Shown here one piece after another: positions 11,103 through 19,929 of a stretch of 64,000 nucleotides of DNA (position 1 is the stretch's first letter; every line of letters begins with the position of its first letter). The position numbers were made by a program, and so were the translations under genes. The stretch comes from Streptomyces yatensis (GTDB lineage Bacteria > Actinomycetota > Actinomycetes > Streptomycetales > Streptomycetaceae), in NCBI RefSeq assembly GCF_018069625.1, contig NZ_CP072941.1:5704001-5768000 (forward strand). Reading direction: 5' to 3'. The notes under the pieces are model-generated. The model made no database searches and had not been told where the DNA came from. It saw only the letters and a program-made list of their open reading frames with translations.

Positions 11103-11360
11103 ATGCATGAGCGTGAGGTTCGTGCCTTCGTATCCATCGCCGAGATCGGACGCATGGATGAGGCGGCAAAGGCGCTGGATTATTCACAGCCGGCCATCAG
11201 CTACCAGATCAAATGCCTTGAACAGGCTTTGGGTGTGCGGCTTTTTACGCGTGACTCCACCGGTACTCAGTTGACCAAGGCGGGGCGCGCGATTCTTCCG
11301 TCCGCGCGGGCAGTGCTGGCCCTCATCGACGACATGAAGGACGCGTGTGCGGCGGCCTGA
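11103..11360 (+). CDS. LysR-type DNA-binding domain without effector domain
   Basis: The whole 85-residue product is the N-terminal winged helix-turn-helix of a LysR regulator: VRAFVSIAEIGRMDEAAKALDYSQPAISYQIKCLEQALG, then the wing VRLFTRDSTGTQLTKAGR and the start of the linker helix. The usual 200-residue substrate-binding domain is absent and the frame closes cleanly with TGA. The ATG at 11103 has a good ribosome binding site (GGGGGAAG). It may be a free-standing DNA-binding protein or the head of a decayed gene; the following 280 bases show no remnant of the missing domain. It precedes two tandem LuxR-type regulators, which suggests a regulatory cassette. Confidence 0.8.
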   Translation: MHEREVRAFVSIAEIGRMDEAAKALDYSQPAISYQIKCLEQALGVRLFTRDSTGTQLTKAGRAILPSARAVLALIDDMKDACAAA

Positions 11361-12107
11361 GGGGCGTGTCACCGGAAGTCCCACAGTGGGCCCGGTGCAC
11401 CGGTCTCGACCGGTACAGTCCGGATCGCACCCTTGCGGCATATCCGCGCCCATGCATGGACAGCGCTGTCATCACTGTAAAGTGCGTCACCTTCGGGGTG
11501 CGGCGGCTCTGCGCAGACCTTGCTTTCGGTCCGGTGAACACCTGATTGACCTGCGGTTTCGCGACGTTGGCCGGTGGTCGGCGAAGTTAGCGGGTCGTAT
11601 CGAGGCCGACGTCGGCGGATAGCTGACAGCAAGCGGTCATCGGGCCCTGTCTTGATAGCTCACCGTTTCCCTCCGACTGCGCTCTGCGTCCGGAGCGCGA
11701 TCGTCCGAGCCGCGCTTCCCGGCAGATGTGCAACTTGATGTCAATCCCGGGGCCCGGGAACGGAGCGGGATCAGTTTCCGTTCGAGGGGTGACCGATTTA
11801 TCTGAACGTTATCAACTATGATGCATTGACTGAGGTGCGGCCAGCGAACTAATCTCGCCGCCGCACGGCTTAGGGGGCGGCCTTCTGGGGAGAGCGCACG
11901 CAAGTTAACCCGCACTTGAACGTATGTGAATGTATGTGAATGTGCGGGGGTGCAAGGGGGAGTGGGCAGTTCCGATGCCCGAGTCATTCGGGGATGAGAA
12001 CACTGGGGAATGCGTCGGCGTCATACGGCTGAGCCCCGGCCGTCCGGCCGCTCGGCGTTTCATCGACGGGTACGCGGCAGGGATGTCGCGTACCGCATGG
12101 GGGAGTC
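11361..12107. other. long regulatory leader region before the LuxR pair
   Basis: No convincing gene lies in these 747 bases. It holds a strong promoter candidate at 11826-11855 and a direct repeat of GTATGTGAAT near 11922-11940. Base composition is less GC-rich than the surroundings (AT-rich patches near 11790-11825), in keeping with a regulatory region. Confidence 0.6.
11826..11855 (+). promoter_or_regulatory. putative sigma-70-type promoter of the LuxR pair
   Basis: TTGACT at 11826-11831 and TAATCT at 11850-11855 are separated by 18 bases. A start near 11862 would give a 5' leader of about 245 bases before the first LuxR gene. Confidence 0.55.
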
Positions 12108-12896
12108 ATGTCAGAACTGTCGAATTCAAGTGGAAGATCCGACGGCGTAGAAGAGACGCTCCAGCAGGTATGTGAGCTCATCGAATCGGCGGTGACCCTG
12201 CACCGCAGCATTCCGCCGCAGCCCTCGCCCATGGTGCTCGTCACCGACGGAGTGGCGGTCGCGCAGTCCGTCGGGCGGTTGCTGGCCGGTGCCAAGTACA
12301 GCGTCAGCGTGATCGTTCCGGGCGCGCTGGAGCGGGCCAGGCCGATGCTCGCGCTGATGGGACGGTTCGCCGCGGTGGCCAAGTCCGGTGTCACCGTCCG
12401 GCTGCTGTGCACCCCGCAGGTGCTCGCGGTCCCCCACGGCGTCCTCGCCGCGGCGCGCGGCGGCCAGCTGGGCTTCGACGTCCGGGTCACCGACGCCGAT
12501 CTGCACGGGACCGTCATCGTCGACGGCAAGGCGGCGTTCGGGCGTTCGGGGCCCGAGCGCGACGGTCGCTACGCCACGGTCAACACCGATCTCGCCTCCG
12601 TGCGCGCGCTCTACCTGATGTTCGCCGGGGTCTGGGGCAGCGCGATGCCGGTGCATGAACATCTGAGGCTGGCCGAGCGGCTCCGCTCGGACTCCATGCG
12701 GGTGATCCTCGAGCGGCTCAGCGAGGGGCACACCGACGACGTCGCGGCCAAGAAGATCCAGATCTCGCTGCGAACCTATCGCCGCCATGTGGCGACCATC
12801 ATGCGGGACGTGGGCGCGAGCTCACGCTTCCAGGCAGGGGTGCGCGCGGTCGAGCTCGGGCTGCTCACCCCATCGGGCAGCGAGCTGGTGGATTGA
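12108..12896 (+). CDS. LuxR-type HTH regulator with PLD/TrmB-like sensor domain (first of tandem pair)
   Basis: The C-terminal 65 residues form a LuxR/GerE helix-turn-helix (ILERLSEGHTDDVAAKK, then ISLRTYRRHVATIMRDVGASSRFQAGVRA). The N-terminal 190 residues lack a receiver or AAA domain. The stretch LHGTVIVDGKAAFGRS resembles the degenerate H-x-K region of phospholipase-D/TrmB-like sensor domains, so I infer a small-ligand sensor. The 262-residue product begins at the ATG 12108, with GGGGGAG as ribosome binding site. A related gene follows 23 bases after its stop. The target and ligand are unknown. Confidence 0.75.
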   Translation: MSELSNSSGRSDGVEETLQQVCELIESAVTLHRSIPPQPSPMVLVTDGVAVAQSVGRLLAGAKYSVSVIVPGALERARPMLALMGRFAAVAKSGVTVRLLCTPQVLAVPHGVLAAARGGQLGFDVRVTDADLHGTVIVDGKAAFGRSGPERDGRYATVNTDLASVRALYLMFAGVWGSAMPVHEHLRLAERLRSDSMRVILERLSEGHTDDVAAKKIQISLRTYRRHVATIMRDVGASSRFQAGVRAVELGLLTPSGSELVD

Positions 12897-12919
12897 GCGA
12901 ATTCACGGGGGTGAGGGCA

Positions 12920-13765
12920 ATGAGGGTTCCTACGCCAAAGGGGGCCGGAGTCCAGCGACAGCACGAGGACGGCGACGGCGACGGTGACGACGAGCACCCC
13001 GGGGACGACATCACCCAGGAACTCCTGGCGGTCCAGGCGCTCATCGAATCCACGGTGGTCAAGCACCGCGACCGGCAGCTGCGGAACTCGTGGGTGGCGG
13101 CCGTCGAGGCGGACGACAAGGAAGTGCACGCCGCCGCGCAGGACCTGCTGCGAACGGCCACCGACCGGGTGGACGTGGTGCTGGCGGCGGAGGCCGCACA
13201 TGTGCACGTTCTGCACGGCGTCCTCGACCACTGGCTGCGGTCGGGCGGCGACACCGTACCCACCCGGATGCTGTGTGCCCGGAACACCGTGGACTGGGGC
13301 TTCGTACAGCGGCATGTGAGGGACGGGAACTCCCTGGAGGTGCGGGTGGCGCGCATCCCGCTGCTCGCCGCCCTCATCGTGGACGGCCAAGCCGCGTTGG
13401 TGTGCGCGGACTCGGCCGCGGGCCGACGCGCCTCCACCCTTCGCGACTCGGGGGTCATCGAGACGCTCCAGACGCTCTTCGACGGCATCTGGCGGACCGC
13501 GCTGTCGGCCGGCGAGCGCATCGAGCTGGGCGAGAGATCGCGCGGGGAGATGGTGCGGCCGATCCTGGAGCGGCTGCGGCTGGGGGCCACCGATGAGGTC
13601 GCGGCCCGCGAGTTGGCGGTCTCCGTCCGCACATACCGCCGCTATGTGGCTGAAATCATGGACCTGCTGGGCGCCAACTCACGGTTTCAGGCCGGGGTAC
13701 GGGCGGCGGAATTGGGCCTGCTGCCCATGACGCCGTCCCAGGACGCTCCGAAGCCCTCGAGATGA
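12920..13765 (+). CDS. LuxR-type HTH regulator with PLD/TrmB-like sensor domain (second of tandem pair)
   Basis: This is a paralogue of the preceding gene, with the same architecture and a near-identical HTH (ILERLRLGATDEVAARELAVS, YRRYVAEIMDLLGANSRFQAGVRAAELGLL). In the sensor part the equivalent of the H-x-K loop reads LAALIVDGQAALV, so the His and Lys are lost. Residues 14-31 are an acidic Asp/Gly run encoded by GGCGAC repeats. I chose the ATG at 12920 because GTGAGGG precedes it at good spacing. A TTG at 12893 overlapping the upstream stop is the longest alternative. The pair is probably one transcription unit, perhaps acting as a heteromer. Confidence 0.72.
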   Translation: MRVPTPKGAGVQRQHEDGDGDGDDEHPGDDITQELLAVQALIESTVVKHRDRQLRNSWVAAVEADDKEVHAAAQDLLRTATDRVDVVLAAEAAHVHVLHGVLDHWLRSGGDTVPTRMLCARNTVDWGFVQRHVRDGNSLEVRVARIPLLAALIVDGQAALVCADSAAGRRASTLRDSGVIETLQTLFDGIWRTALSAGERIELGERSRGEMVRPILERLRLGATDEVAARELAVSVRTYRRYVAEIMDLLGANSRFQAGVRAAELGLLPMTPSQDAPKPSR

Positions 13766-13786
13766 TGGCCGGAAACGGCGAGCGGA

Positions 13787-13832
13787 GCAGGGCCTCCGGA
13801 GGCCGGAAAGGCCGGTGACCGGGAGGCCCTGC
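13787..13832 (+). terminator. hairpin after the LuxR pair
   Basis: Perfect 11-bp arms GCAGGGCCTCC (13787-13797) and its complement (13822-13832) enclose a 24-base loop that can pair further (GGCCGG/CCGGTG). It begins 22 bases after the second LuxR stop. Confidence 0.6.
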
Positions 13833-14029
13833 CCGGGTCTGGCAGCTTCCTGTAGTGCCCTTTGCGGAGGGTTCTCGGCGGTCGATACATATGGCGGCGA
13901 GGGAATTCAGCCCCCGTGCCGCGGCGCGGGGGAGAGTTCCCACCGGCGGCATTCAACCCCCGAGAACGCTGCCGGAGCGGAGGTTCGGCGACGGATTCCA
14001 GCCGCACCGGACCTCCGCTGAATCGCTGC

Positions 14030-14130
14030 TTCACGGGGCTGAATCGACGCTTCACGGGGCCGTGCCGCACCTCACGGGGCCGTGCCGCACCTCACGGGCC
14101 CGCGCCGCACCTCACGGAGCCGCGCAGCGC
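14030..14130. repeat. 20-bp tandem repeat ending at a stop codon
   Basis: Four exact-length 20-bp units start at 14051, 14071, 14091 and 14111 (type TTCACGGGGCCGTGCCGCAC). A fifth, diverged copy runs from 14030. The array ends one base before the stop codon of the minus-strand hypothetical gene. Confidence 0.88.
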
Positions 14131-14131
14131 C

Positions 14132-14629
14132 TTATACGCGCGGGAAGCGCGACTGCAGATCCCACACCACGGGGTTGTCGCCGAGCCCCTCGTGCATGTC
14201 GATGAGGTCGGCGGTCAGATCGTGCAGGAAGTCGCGGGCCTCGCGGCGCAGCGCCGCGTGGTTGAAGGTCAGCGGCGCTTCCTCCAGCGGCACCCAGTCC
14301 GCGGTGATGTCCACCCATCCGAAGCGGCGCTCGAAGAGCATCCGGTCCGTCGACTCGGTGAAGTCCAGCTCGGCGTGGACCACGGTGGCCGAGCGGCTGC
14401 CGCGCGGATCCCGGTCGAGCCGTTCCACGATGTCGCACAGCGCCCAGGCGAAGTCGAGCACCGGCACCCATCCCCAGGCTGTGGACAATTCGCGGTCCGT
14501 GTCCGTATCGGCGATGTACACGTCCCCGCAGAACAGGTCGTGCCGCAGGGCGCGCACATCCGCGGTCCGGTAGTCCGTCTGCGGGGGATCCGGGAAGCGG
14601 CGCGAAAGGGAGTAGCCCAGGTCGATCAC
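14132..14629 (-). CDS. conserved hypothetical protein, acidic, 165 aa
   Basis: I do not recognise the family. The protein is soluble, rich in Asp and Trp, and has no signal peptide or membrane segment. Notable stretches are DVYIADTDTDREL, WGWVPVLDFAWALCDIVERL and FGWVDITADWVPLEEAPLTF; the regular Trp/Asp pattern suggests a compact folded domain. Codon use is typical of a real Streptomyces gene. The ATG at 14629 is the longest start. It runs in the same direction as the MBL-fold and mycothiol dehydrogenase genes, 62 bases after the former, and could be the last gene of that unit. Confidence 0.72.
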   Translation of the reverse strand: MIDLGYSLSRRFPDPPQTDYRTADVRALRHDLFCGDVYIADTDTDRELSTAWGWVPVLDFAWALCDIVERLDRDPRGSRSATVVHAELDFTESTDRMLFERRFGWVDITADWVPLEEAPLTFNHAALRREARDFLHDLTADLIDMHEGLGDNPVVWDLQSRFPRV

Positions 14630-14690
14630 GCGGTCGATGGTGTCATGGAGCGCGGGACCGCCCGGGAGAGGGCGGTCCCGCGCACACCGC

Positions 14691-15329
14691 TCAGTGCCCC
14701 CGCGCGATCCACGCGTCGAGGTGCGGGGCCTCGTCCGCGATGACCGTGGAGTCGCCGTGGCCGGTGCGGACCAGCGTTTCGGCGGGCAGGGTCAGCAGCC
14801 GCTCCCGGATCGACTCGATGATCGTCGGGAAGGACGAGTAGGAGCGCCCGGTCGCGCCCGGGCCGCCCTGGAAGAGGGTGTCCCCGGAGAAGACCGTGGT
14901 CAGCGCCGGGGCGTGCAGACAGACCGCACCGGGGGAGTGGCCGGGGGTGTGCAGCACCCGCAGCTCGGTCCCCGCGACGGTGAGGACGTCGCCGTCGGCC
15001 AGCGGCTTGTCCGGGGCGCGGTCCGGGTGGCGCATCCGCCACAGCACCTCGTCCTCCGGGTGCAGCAGGATCGGCGCGCCGGTGCGCTCGGCGAGGGCCG
15101 GGGCCGCGTCGATGTGGTCGTCGTGGCCGTGGGTGCAGATGATGCCGAGCAGCCGGCGGTCGCCGATGGCGTGCGCGATGGCGTCGGCGTCATGTGCGGC
15201 GTCGATCACGTACACCTCGTGGTCGTCGCCGATCAGCCACACGTTGTTGTCCACCTCCCAGGTGCCGCCGTCCAGCGAGAAGGTGCCGGAGGTGACGAGG
15301 TGGTCGACGCGTACGGGCGGAGGGGTCAT
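14691..15329 (-). CDS. metallo-beta-lactamase-fold hydrolase coupled to mycothiol dehydrogenase
   Basis: This 212-residue hydrolase has the metal signature THGHDDHID with His67, His69, Asp71 and His72, then TPGHSPG and FSGDTLF for the remaining ligands. It belongs to the glyoxalase-II-like branch. Its ATG overlaps the stop of the mycothiol-dependent formaldehyde dehydrogenase by one base (TGATG), so the two are translationally coupled. The natural role is therefore thioesterase action on an S-acyl-mycothiol such as S-formylmycothiol, releasing formate and mycothiol. That substrate is inferred from context. Confidence 0.88.
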   Translation of the reverse strand: MTPPPVRVDHLVTSGTFSLDGGTWEVDNNVWLIGDDHEVYVIDAAHDADAIAHAIGDRRLLGIICTHGHDDHIDAAPALAERTGAPILLHPEDEVLWRMRHPDRAPDKPLADGDVLTVAGTELRVLHTPGHSPGAVCLHAPALTTVFSGDTLFQGGPGATGRSYSSFPTIIESIRERLLTLPAETLVRTGHGDSTVIADEAPHLDAWIARGH

Positions 15330-16414
15330 CAGAACATCACCACCGAGCGGAGCACCTCTCCGCGGTGCATCTTGGCGAACGCCTCCTCGATGTCCTCCAG
15401 CCCGATCGTCTCGCTGACGAACGTGTCGAGGTCGAGGCGGCCCTGCTGGTAGAGGTCGATCAGCATGGGGAAGTCGCGGGACGGCAGACAGTCCCCGTAC
15501 CAGGAGGACTTGAGCGCCCCGCCGCGTCCGAAGACGTCCAGGAGCGGCAGCTCCAGCTTCATCTCGGGGGTGGGGACGCCGACCAGGACGACCGTGCCGG
15601 CCAGATCGCGGGCGTAGAACGCCTGCCGGTACGTCTCGGGGCGGCCCACCGCCTCGATGACGACGTCGGCGCCGTTGCCGTCGGTCAGCTCCCGGACGGC
15701 CTCGACGACGTCCACACTGCCCGCGTGGAGGGTGTGGGTGGCGCCCAGCGAACGGGCCCAATCCAGCTTCCGCTCGTCCAGGTCCACCGCGATGATCTTC
15801 GCGGCCCCGGCCAGCCGTGCCCCGGCGACCGAGGCGGCGCCGACACCGCCGCAGCCGATCACGGCGACCGAGTCACCGCGCTGGACGTTGCCGGTGTTGA
15901 GCGCGGCGCCGATGCCGGCCATCACGCCGCAGCCGAGCAGCCCGGCCGCGGCGGGCGAGGCCGAGGGGTCGACCTTGGTGCACTGCCCGGCGGCCACCAG
16001 GGTCTTCTCGGCGAACGCGCCGATGCCGAGCGCCGGGGTCAGCGCGGTGCCGTCGGTCAGCGTCATGGGCTGCTTCGCGTTGTGGGTGTTGAAGCAGTAC
16101 CAGGGGCGGCCGCGGCGGCAGGCCCGGCACTCGTGGCAGACGGCCCGCCAGTTGAGGATCACGAAGTCGCCGGGGGCCACCTCCGTGACGCCCTCGCCCA
16201 CGGACTCCACGGTGCCCGCCGCCTCATGGCCGAGCAGGAAGGGGAACTCATCGTTGATCCCGCCCTCCCGGTAGTGCAGATCGGTGTGGCAGACGCCGCA
16301 CGCCTGGACCCGCACCACCGCTTCGCCGGGGCCGGCGTCCGGCACCACGATCGTCTCGATCCTGACCTTCTCGCCCTTGCCGGGGGCTACCACGCCGCGT
16401 ACCTGTTGAGTCAT
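15329..16414 (-). CDS. mscR: S-(hydroxymethyl)mycothiol dehydrogenase (mycothiol-dependent formaldehyde dehydrogenase)
   Basis: This class III-type zinc alcohol dehydrogenase oxidises the formaldehyde-mycothiol adduct with NAD and can reduce S-nitrosomycothiol. The catalytic zinc region is CGVCHTD (Cys42) with GHEAAG, and the structural zinc site is [15 protein letters not shown]. The Rossmann motif is IGCGGVG. The opening [18 protein letters not shown] and the [18 protein letters not shown] stretch are typical of the actinobacterial mycothiol enzymes. Length (361 residues) is normal. It is followed by a coupled MBL-fold hydrolase, completing a formaldehyde detoxification unit. Confidence 0.92.
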   Translation of the reverse strand: MTQQVRGVVAPGKGEKVRIETIVVPDAGPGEAVVRVQACGVCHTDLHYREGGINDEFPFLLGHEAAGTVESVGEGVTEVAPGDFVILNWRAVCHECRACRRGRPWYCFNTHNAKQPMTLTDGTALTPALGIGAFAEKTLVAAGQCTKVDPSASPAAAGLLGCGVMAGIGAALNTGNVQRGDSVAVIGCGGVGAASVAGARLAGAAKIIAVDLDERKLDWARSLGATHTLHAGSVDVVEAVRELTDGNGADVVIEAVGRPETYRQAFYARDLAGTVVLVGVPTPEMKLELPLLDVFGRGGALKSSWYGDCLPSRDFPMLIDLYQQGRLDLDTFVSETIGLEDIEEAFAKMHRGEVLRSVVMF

Positions 16415-16471
16415 GACAGCAGCGTAAGTGCCGACCAGCGGCTACGACAGGGATGACGGGGCACGCCCGGA

Positions 16472-16505
16472 ACGGGCCGCACCGGTGTTCCCCGGTGCGG
16501 CCCGT
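16472..16505 (-). terminator. terminator between the mycothiol dehydrogenase and M4 protease genes
   Basis: Perfect 14-bp arms (ACGGGCCGCACCGG at 16472-16485 and its complement at 16492-16505) enclose a 6-base loop. It lies 20 bases after the stop of the M4 protease on the minus strand. Confidence 0.8.
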
Positions 16506-16524
16506 CACCGCTTGGGCGGACCGC

Positions 16525-18144
16525 TTACTTCACGTTGATCGCGGTCCAGGCGGCGGCGACCGCCTTGTACTCGGTGGAGTTGGCCCCGTAGAGGTCGGAC
16601 GCGGCACTGAGGGTGCCGGTGCGGGCGCCCGCGTACTTGGTCGTCGAGGTCCAGTACGTGGTCAGGGCCCGGTACCAGATCTTGATGGCCTTGTCCCGGC
16701 CGATCCCGGTGACGGTCGAGCCGTCGTAGGTCGGGCTGTTGTAGCTCACGCCGTTGATGACCTTCGCGCCGCTGCCCTCGGACAGCAGGTAGAAGAAGTG
16801 GTTGGCGGGACCGGAGGAGTAGTGGACGTCGATGTTGCCGAGCGTCGAGGACCAGTAGTCCTTGGACGCCCCGTCCTTGCTGGGCTTGTCCTGGTAGCGC
16901 AGCGGGGTGCCGTTCCCATTGATGTTGATCTTCTCGCCGATGAGGTAGTCACCGACGTCCGCGGAGTTGCCGGCGTAGAACTCCACCGCGGTGGCCATGA
17001 TGTCGGAGGTGGCCTCGTTGAGACCGCCGGGCTCACCGGCGTAGTTGAGGTTGGCGGTGGCCGCCGTCACGCCGTGGCTCATCTCATGGCCGGCCACGTC
17101 CATCGAGGTCAGCGCGTTGGCGTTGCCCGAGCCGTCGCCGTAGGTCATGCAGAAGCAGGAGTCCTGCCAGAAGGCGTTCACGTAGTTGTTGCCGTAGTGG
17201 ACGCGGGAGTACGAGCCCACGCCGTTGTTCTTGATGCCGTTGCGGCCCAGGAACTCCTTGTAGAAGTCCCAGGTCTCGGCCGCGCCGTAGTGCGCGTCGA
17301 CGCCGGCGGTCTGGCGCCCGCCGCCCCATACGTCGTCCGCGTCGGTGAACAGGGTGCCGGTTCCCGAGCTGCCCTGGTTCAGGTCATAGGTCTTGTGGTT
17401 GCCCCGGGCGGAGTCCGTGAGGCTGTAGGTGGAGCCGCTCTTGGTGGTGCCCAGGGGCACCGTGCCGCTGTACTTGCTGGTGCCGGTGCCGGTCTCGACA
17501 CCCTCCCACTGGGACAGCTTCGCGCCCGTGGTGGCATCGGTGACGACGTGCAGCTCGCTCGGGGTGCCGTCGGCCTGCGTCCCGGTGACGACGGTCTCCC
17601 AGGCCAGGACGGGCTTGCCGGTGGCCGCCCAGACCACCTTCCGCGGCGACTTGGCCTTCTCGCCGGTGGTCGCCTTCGGCGCGGCCTTCAGGGCGGTGCC
17701 GGAGGCGGCCTGCGGGGCCACGGCGGCGTCGGTGGTCTTGACGGCTATCCGCGCGCCGGTGGCCTTGTTGACGGAGCGCGCGCCGCCGGCCTTCTCGTGG
17801 ACGACCAGGTCGCCACCGAGGACCGGCAGCCCCGCGTAGGTGCGCTCGTAGCGGGTGTGAACGGTTCCGTCCGCGTCCTTGATGACGTCGCGGACGAGGA
17901 GCTTCTCCTTGGCCCCGAGTCCGAGGGACTCGGCCTGCGCGGAGGCGTCGGCCTGGGCCGCCTTGATCGCGGTGGCGCGCTCACCGGCGGTCAGCGGAAG
18001 CGCCGTGGCGCCCGCCTCGCGGGAGCGCTCCGGCTGGGCGCTGGCCTGGCCGGACTGCACACCGATGACGACCATGGCGGCGGAGGCGACGAGCGCCGCC
18101 ACGCGGACGGTCTTCTTACGGGGGGAGGAAGCGATGGGTCTCAC
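16525..18144 (-). CDS. secreted thermolysin-like M4 metalloprotease, preproenzyme
   Basis: This is an exported neutral zinc protease. A signal peptide occupies about residues 1-36 (KKTVRVAALVASAAMVVIG), followed by an FTP/PepSY-type propeptide to about residue 215 that acts as intramolecular chaperone and inhibitor. The catalytic domain carries HEMSH at 353-357 and GGLNEATSD, with the third zinc ligand Glu377. The C-terminal M4 helical domain is present, ending VAAAWTAINVK. Total length (539 residues) is normal. I take the GTG at 18144 as start, since AAGGAGA lies five bases upstream. It is a single-gene unit with its own terminator. Confidence 0.92.
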   Translation of the reverse strand: MRPIASSPRKKTVRVAALVASAAMVVIGVQSGQASAQPERSREAGATALPLTAGERATAIKAAQADASAQAESLGLGAKEKLLVRDVIKDADGTVHTRYERTYAGLPVLGGDLVVHEKAGGARSVNKATGARIAVKTTDAAVAPQAASGTALKAAPKATTGEKAKSPRKVVWAATGKPVLAWETVVTGTQADGTPSELHVVTDATTGAKLSQWEGVETGTGTSKYSGTVPLGTTKSGSTYSLTDSARGNHKTYDLNQGSSGTGTLFTDADDVWGGGRQTAGVDAHYGAAETWDFYKEFLGRNGIKNNGVGSYSRVHYGNNYVNAFWQDSCFCMTYGDGSGNANALTSMDVAGHEMSHGVTAATANLNYAGEPGGLNEATSDIMATAVEFYAGNSADVGDYLIGEKININGNGTPLRYQDKPSKDGASKDYWSSTLGNIDVHYSSGPANHFFYLLSEGSGAKVINGVSYNSPTYDGSTVTGIGRDKAIKIWYRALTTYWTSTTKYAGARTGTLSAASDLYGANSTEYKAVAAAWTAINVK

Positions 18145-18845
18145 TCGGTCTCCTTGCCTTGGGGCCGCCGGGTCGCGGCCCTGTGTAGGGGGTACGGACG
18201 GCTATGGGTGGGCCGTCCGGTCGAGCAGGAGTGGTGCGAGTGGTGCACATTGCGGTGCGAGAGGGCCCTACCGCGGAGTCAGAGGACGCGCAGCGGGCCG
18301 ACCAGAGATTGTCATCGAACGATCGATTCGGGTAGGCGCGTAACAAGAATTTGACTCGACGTTGTTCAAGTGGGGGCGAATTCGGTCAGCGAGGCATGAG
18401 ACAACAACAGTTGTTTGATGCCGACTTATGGCGCTACGTCATGCCCCTGTTGGATCGGCGCCCCCGGCCGCTCCGGGGGCGGGTACCGGCCGATCGCCCA
18501 GGTGGCGAGCCCGGCGGGCCGCTCGGTGGCCCCGGAGGGCGGCGTCGCCGCGTACGCGACGAGAAGACGATCTGTGTGCCGAACGGCGCGCAGCCGCGCC
18601 TTCCGCGGCGGGATTCCGCCGTCCTGGTGGGCCCGTTCGGGGCGAGCTGCCTCCTGCCGGCGGCGAGCAGCGGCCCCGGCGCGGCGGGCACCCGGGCCGG
18701 CGTCGCCGGCGGCCCCTACCCGCACCGTCCCGCCACTCGACGGTGGCCTCCGCCAACACGACAGGCCCTAGCGGCGGCGGGGACGGGCGCGACCCCGCTT
18801 CGGGGAGGTGCGCGGCCCGGCGTCCGGGAGGCGTGCGGCCCCGGC
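18145..18845. other. 701-base region without a convincing gene
   Basis: The first 250 bases are the promoter side of the M4 protease and contain AT-richer sequence with ACAACAACAGTTGTTT near 18402-18417. Beyond 18420 several frames are open on both strands, but none shows a family signature. A short protein-like run, MRQQQLFDADLWRYVMPLL, starts at 18396 and then degenerates into Arg/Gly/Pro. It may be a decayed gene. Confidence 0.5.
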
Positions 18846-19856
18846 TCAGAACTCCAACACGGCGCGGTAGCGGGCGCGTCCGCGGCGGACATGGTCGAGC
18901 GCCTCGTCGATGCCCGCCACCGGGAAGGTCTCGACGGCCGGGCGAATGCCGTGCCGCGCCGCGAAGTCCAGCATCTGCCGGTTCTCCGCCGGTGACCCCA
19001 CGAGGCCGCCGACCAGGCGCTTCTCGCCCAGCAGCAGGCTCAGCGGGTGGAAGGTGAACGGCCCGTGGGGAACGCCGACCACGCACAGCGTCCCCTGCGG
19101 GCGCAGCGCCGCGAGATACGCGTCCCACGGCAGATCGGCCGAGACGGTCGAGAGGATGAAGTCGAACGAGCCCGAGACCCGCTCGAGCCCCTCCTCCGCG
19201 GCGACGAACTCATGGGCGCCGAACCGGCGGCTGTCCTCCGCCTTCGCCGCCGTCGAGGAGATGGCGGTCACATGGCAGCCCCATTTGGTGAGGAACTGGA
19301 TCGCGAGGTGGCCCAGGCCGCCCACCCCCACCACGGCGACCCGGTCGGTGGGCCGGACGCCGTTCCGCGTGATCGCCGAGAACACGGTGATCCCGGCACA
19401 CAGGAGCGGCGCCGCGTGCTCGGAGGCGAGGGAGTCGGGGATCGGCTGGGCATAGCGCCAGTCGCTCGCCCGCACCCGGGTGGCGAACCCGCCGCGGTGG
19501 CCGCGCAGCACCGTGTCGTCCTTGTCCGCGCACAGATACTGCCGACCGCTGAGGCACCACTCGCAGGCGAAGCACGCCCCCGCCACCGCGCCGACGCCCA
19601 CCCGCCGGCCGACGGCAAGCTGCCCGCCGTCGACGGCGCTGCCCACGGCCTCGATCACGCCGACCGCCTCATGGCCCGCGACCAGCGGGAACCGGGAGTA
19701 GCCGTGTGCGTCGTCGACCATGCCGACGTCGGTCTGGCAGACGCCGCAGTGCGTCACGGCGACGTCGACCTCCAGGGGCCCCAGGGGCTCCGGCTCGTAC
19801 TCGAGCCGCTGAACAGGGCCACCGGCCCGCTCCACCGCGTAGGCGCGCACGGTCAT
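18846..19856 (-). CDS. zinc-dependent NAD(P) alcohol dehydrogenase (YahK/cinnamyl-alcohol type)
   Basis: This medium-chain dehydrogenase (336 residues) probably reduces aldehydes with NADPH. The catalytic zinc site is HCGVCQTDVG with GHEAVG, and the structural zinc site has four Cys in CFACEWCLSGRQYLC. The Rossmann motif is VGVGGLGHLAIQF, with ISSTAAKAED after the second beta strand, as in the YahK/CAD group. It is divergent from a TetR gene with 100 bases between starts, and two matching operators lie in that gap. It is therefore very likely the regulated target. The physiological substrate is unknown. Confidence 0.88.
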   Translation of the reverse strand: MTVRAYAVERAGGPVQRLEYEPEPLGPLEVDVAVTHCGVCQTDVGMVDDAHGYSRFPLVAGHEAVGVIEAVGSAVDGGQLAVGRRVGVGAVAGACFACEWCLSGRQYLCADKDDTVLRGHRGGFATRVRASDWRYAQPIPDSLASEHAAPLLCAGITVFSAITRNGVRPTDRVAVVGVGGLGHLAIQFLTKWGCHVTAISSTAAKAEDSRRFGAHEFVAAEEGLERVSGSFDFILSTVSADLPWDAYLAALRPQGTLCVVGVPHGPFTFHPLSLLLGEKRLVGGLVGSPAENRQMLDFAARHGIRPAVETFPVAGIDEALDHVRRGRARYRAVLEF

Positions 19857-19875
19857 GCGTCCCCACCTCGTTTCT

Positions 19876-19891
19876 AACTAACTAGTTGGTT
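19876..19891. promoter_or_regulatory. TetR operator copy 1 (dehydrogenase side)
   Basis: AACTAACTAGTTGGTT is a near-perfect palindrome located 20 bases upstream of the alcohol dehydrogenase start. The same half-sites recur in copy 2 at 19930-19945. Confidence 0.75.
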
Positions 19892-19929
19892 GGTTTTCGG
19901 TACGCTACGCGGCCGTGCCCGCGTAGCGC

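Larger units (their letters stand above)
13766..14131. other. intergenic region between converging genes
   Basis: It holds the hairpin of the LuxR pair, about 170 bases without recognisable content, and a 20-bp tandem array that runs to the stop of the minus-strand gene. Confidence 0.55.

Noticed and set aside
18351..18995. Open frame beginning TRRCSSGGEFG with MRQQQLFDADLWRYVMPLL
   Set aside because: Only about 20 residues look protein-like; the rest is Arg/Gly/Pro and runs into the antisense of the alcohol dehydrogenase.
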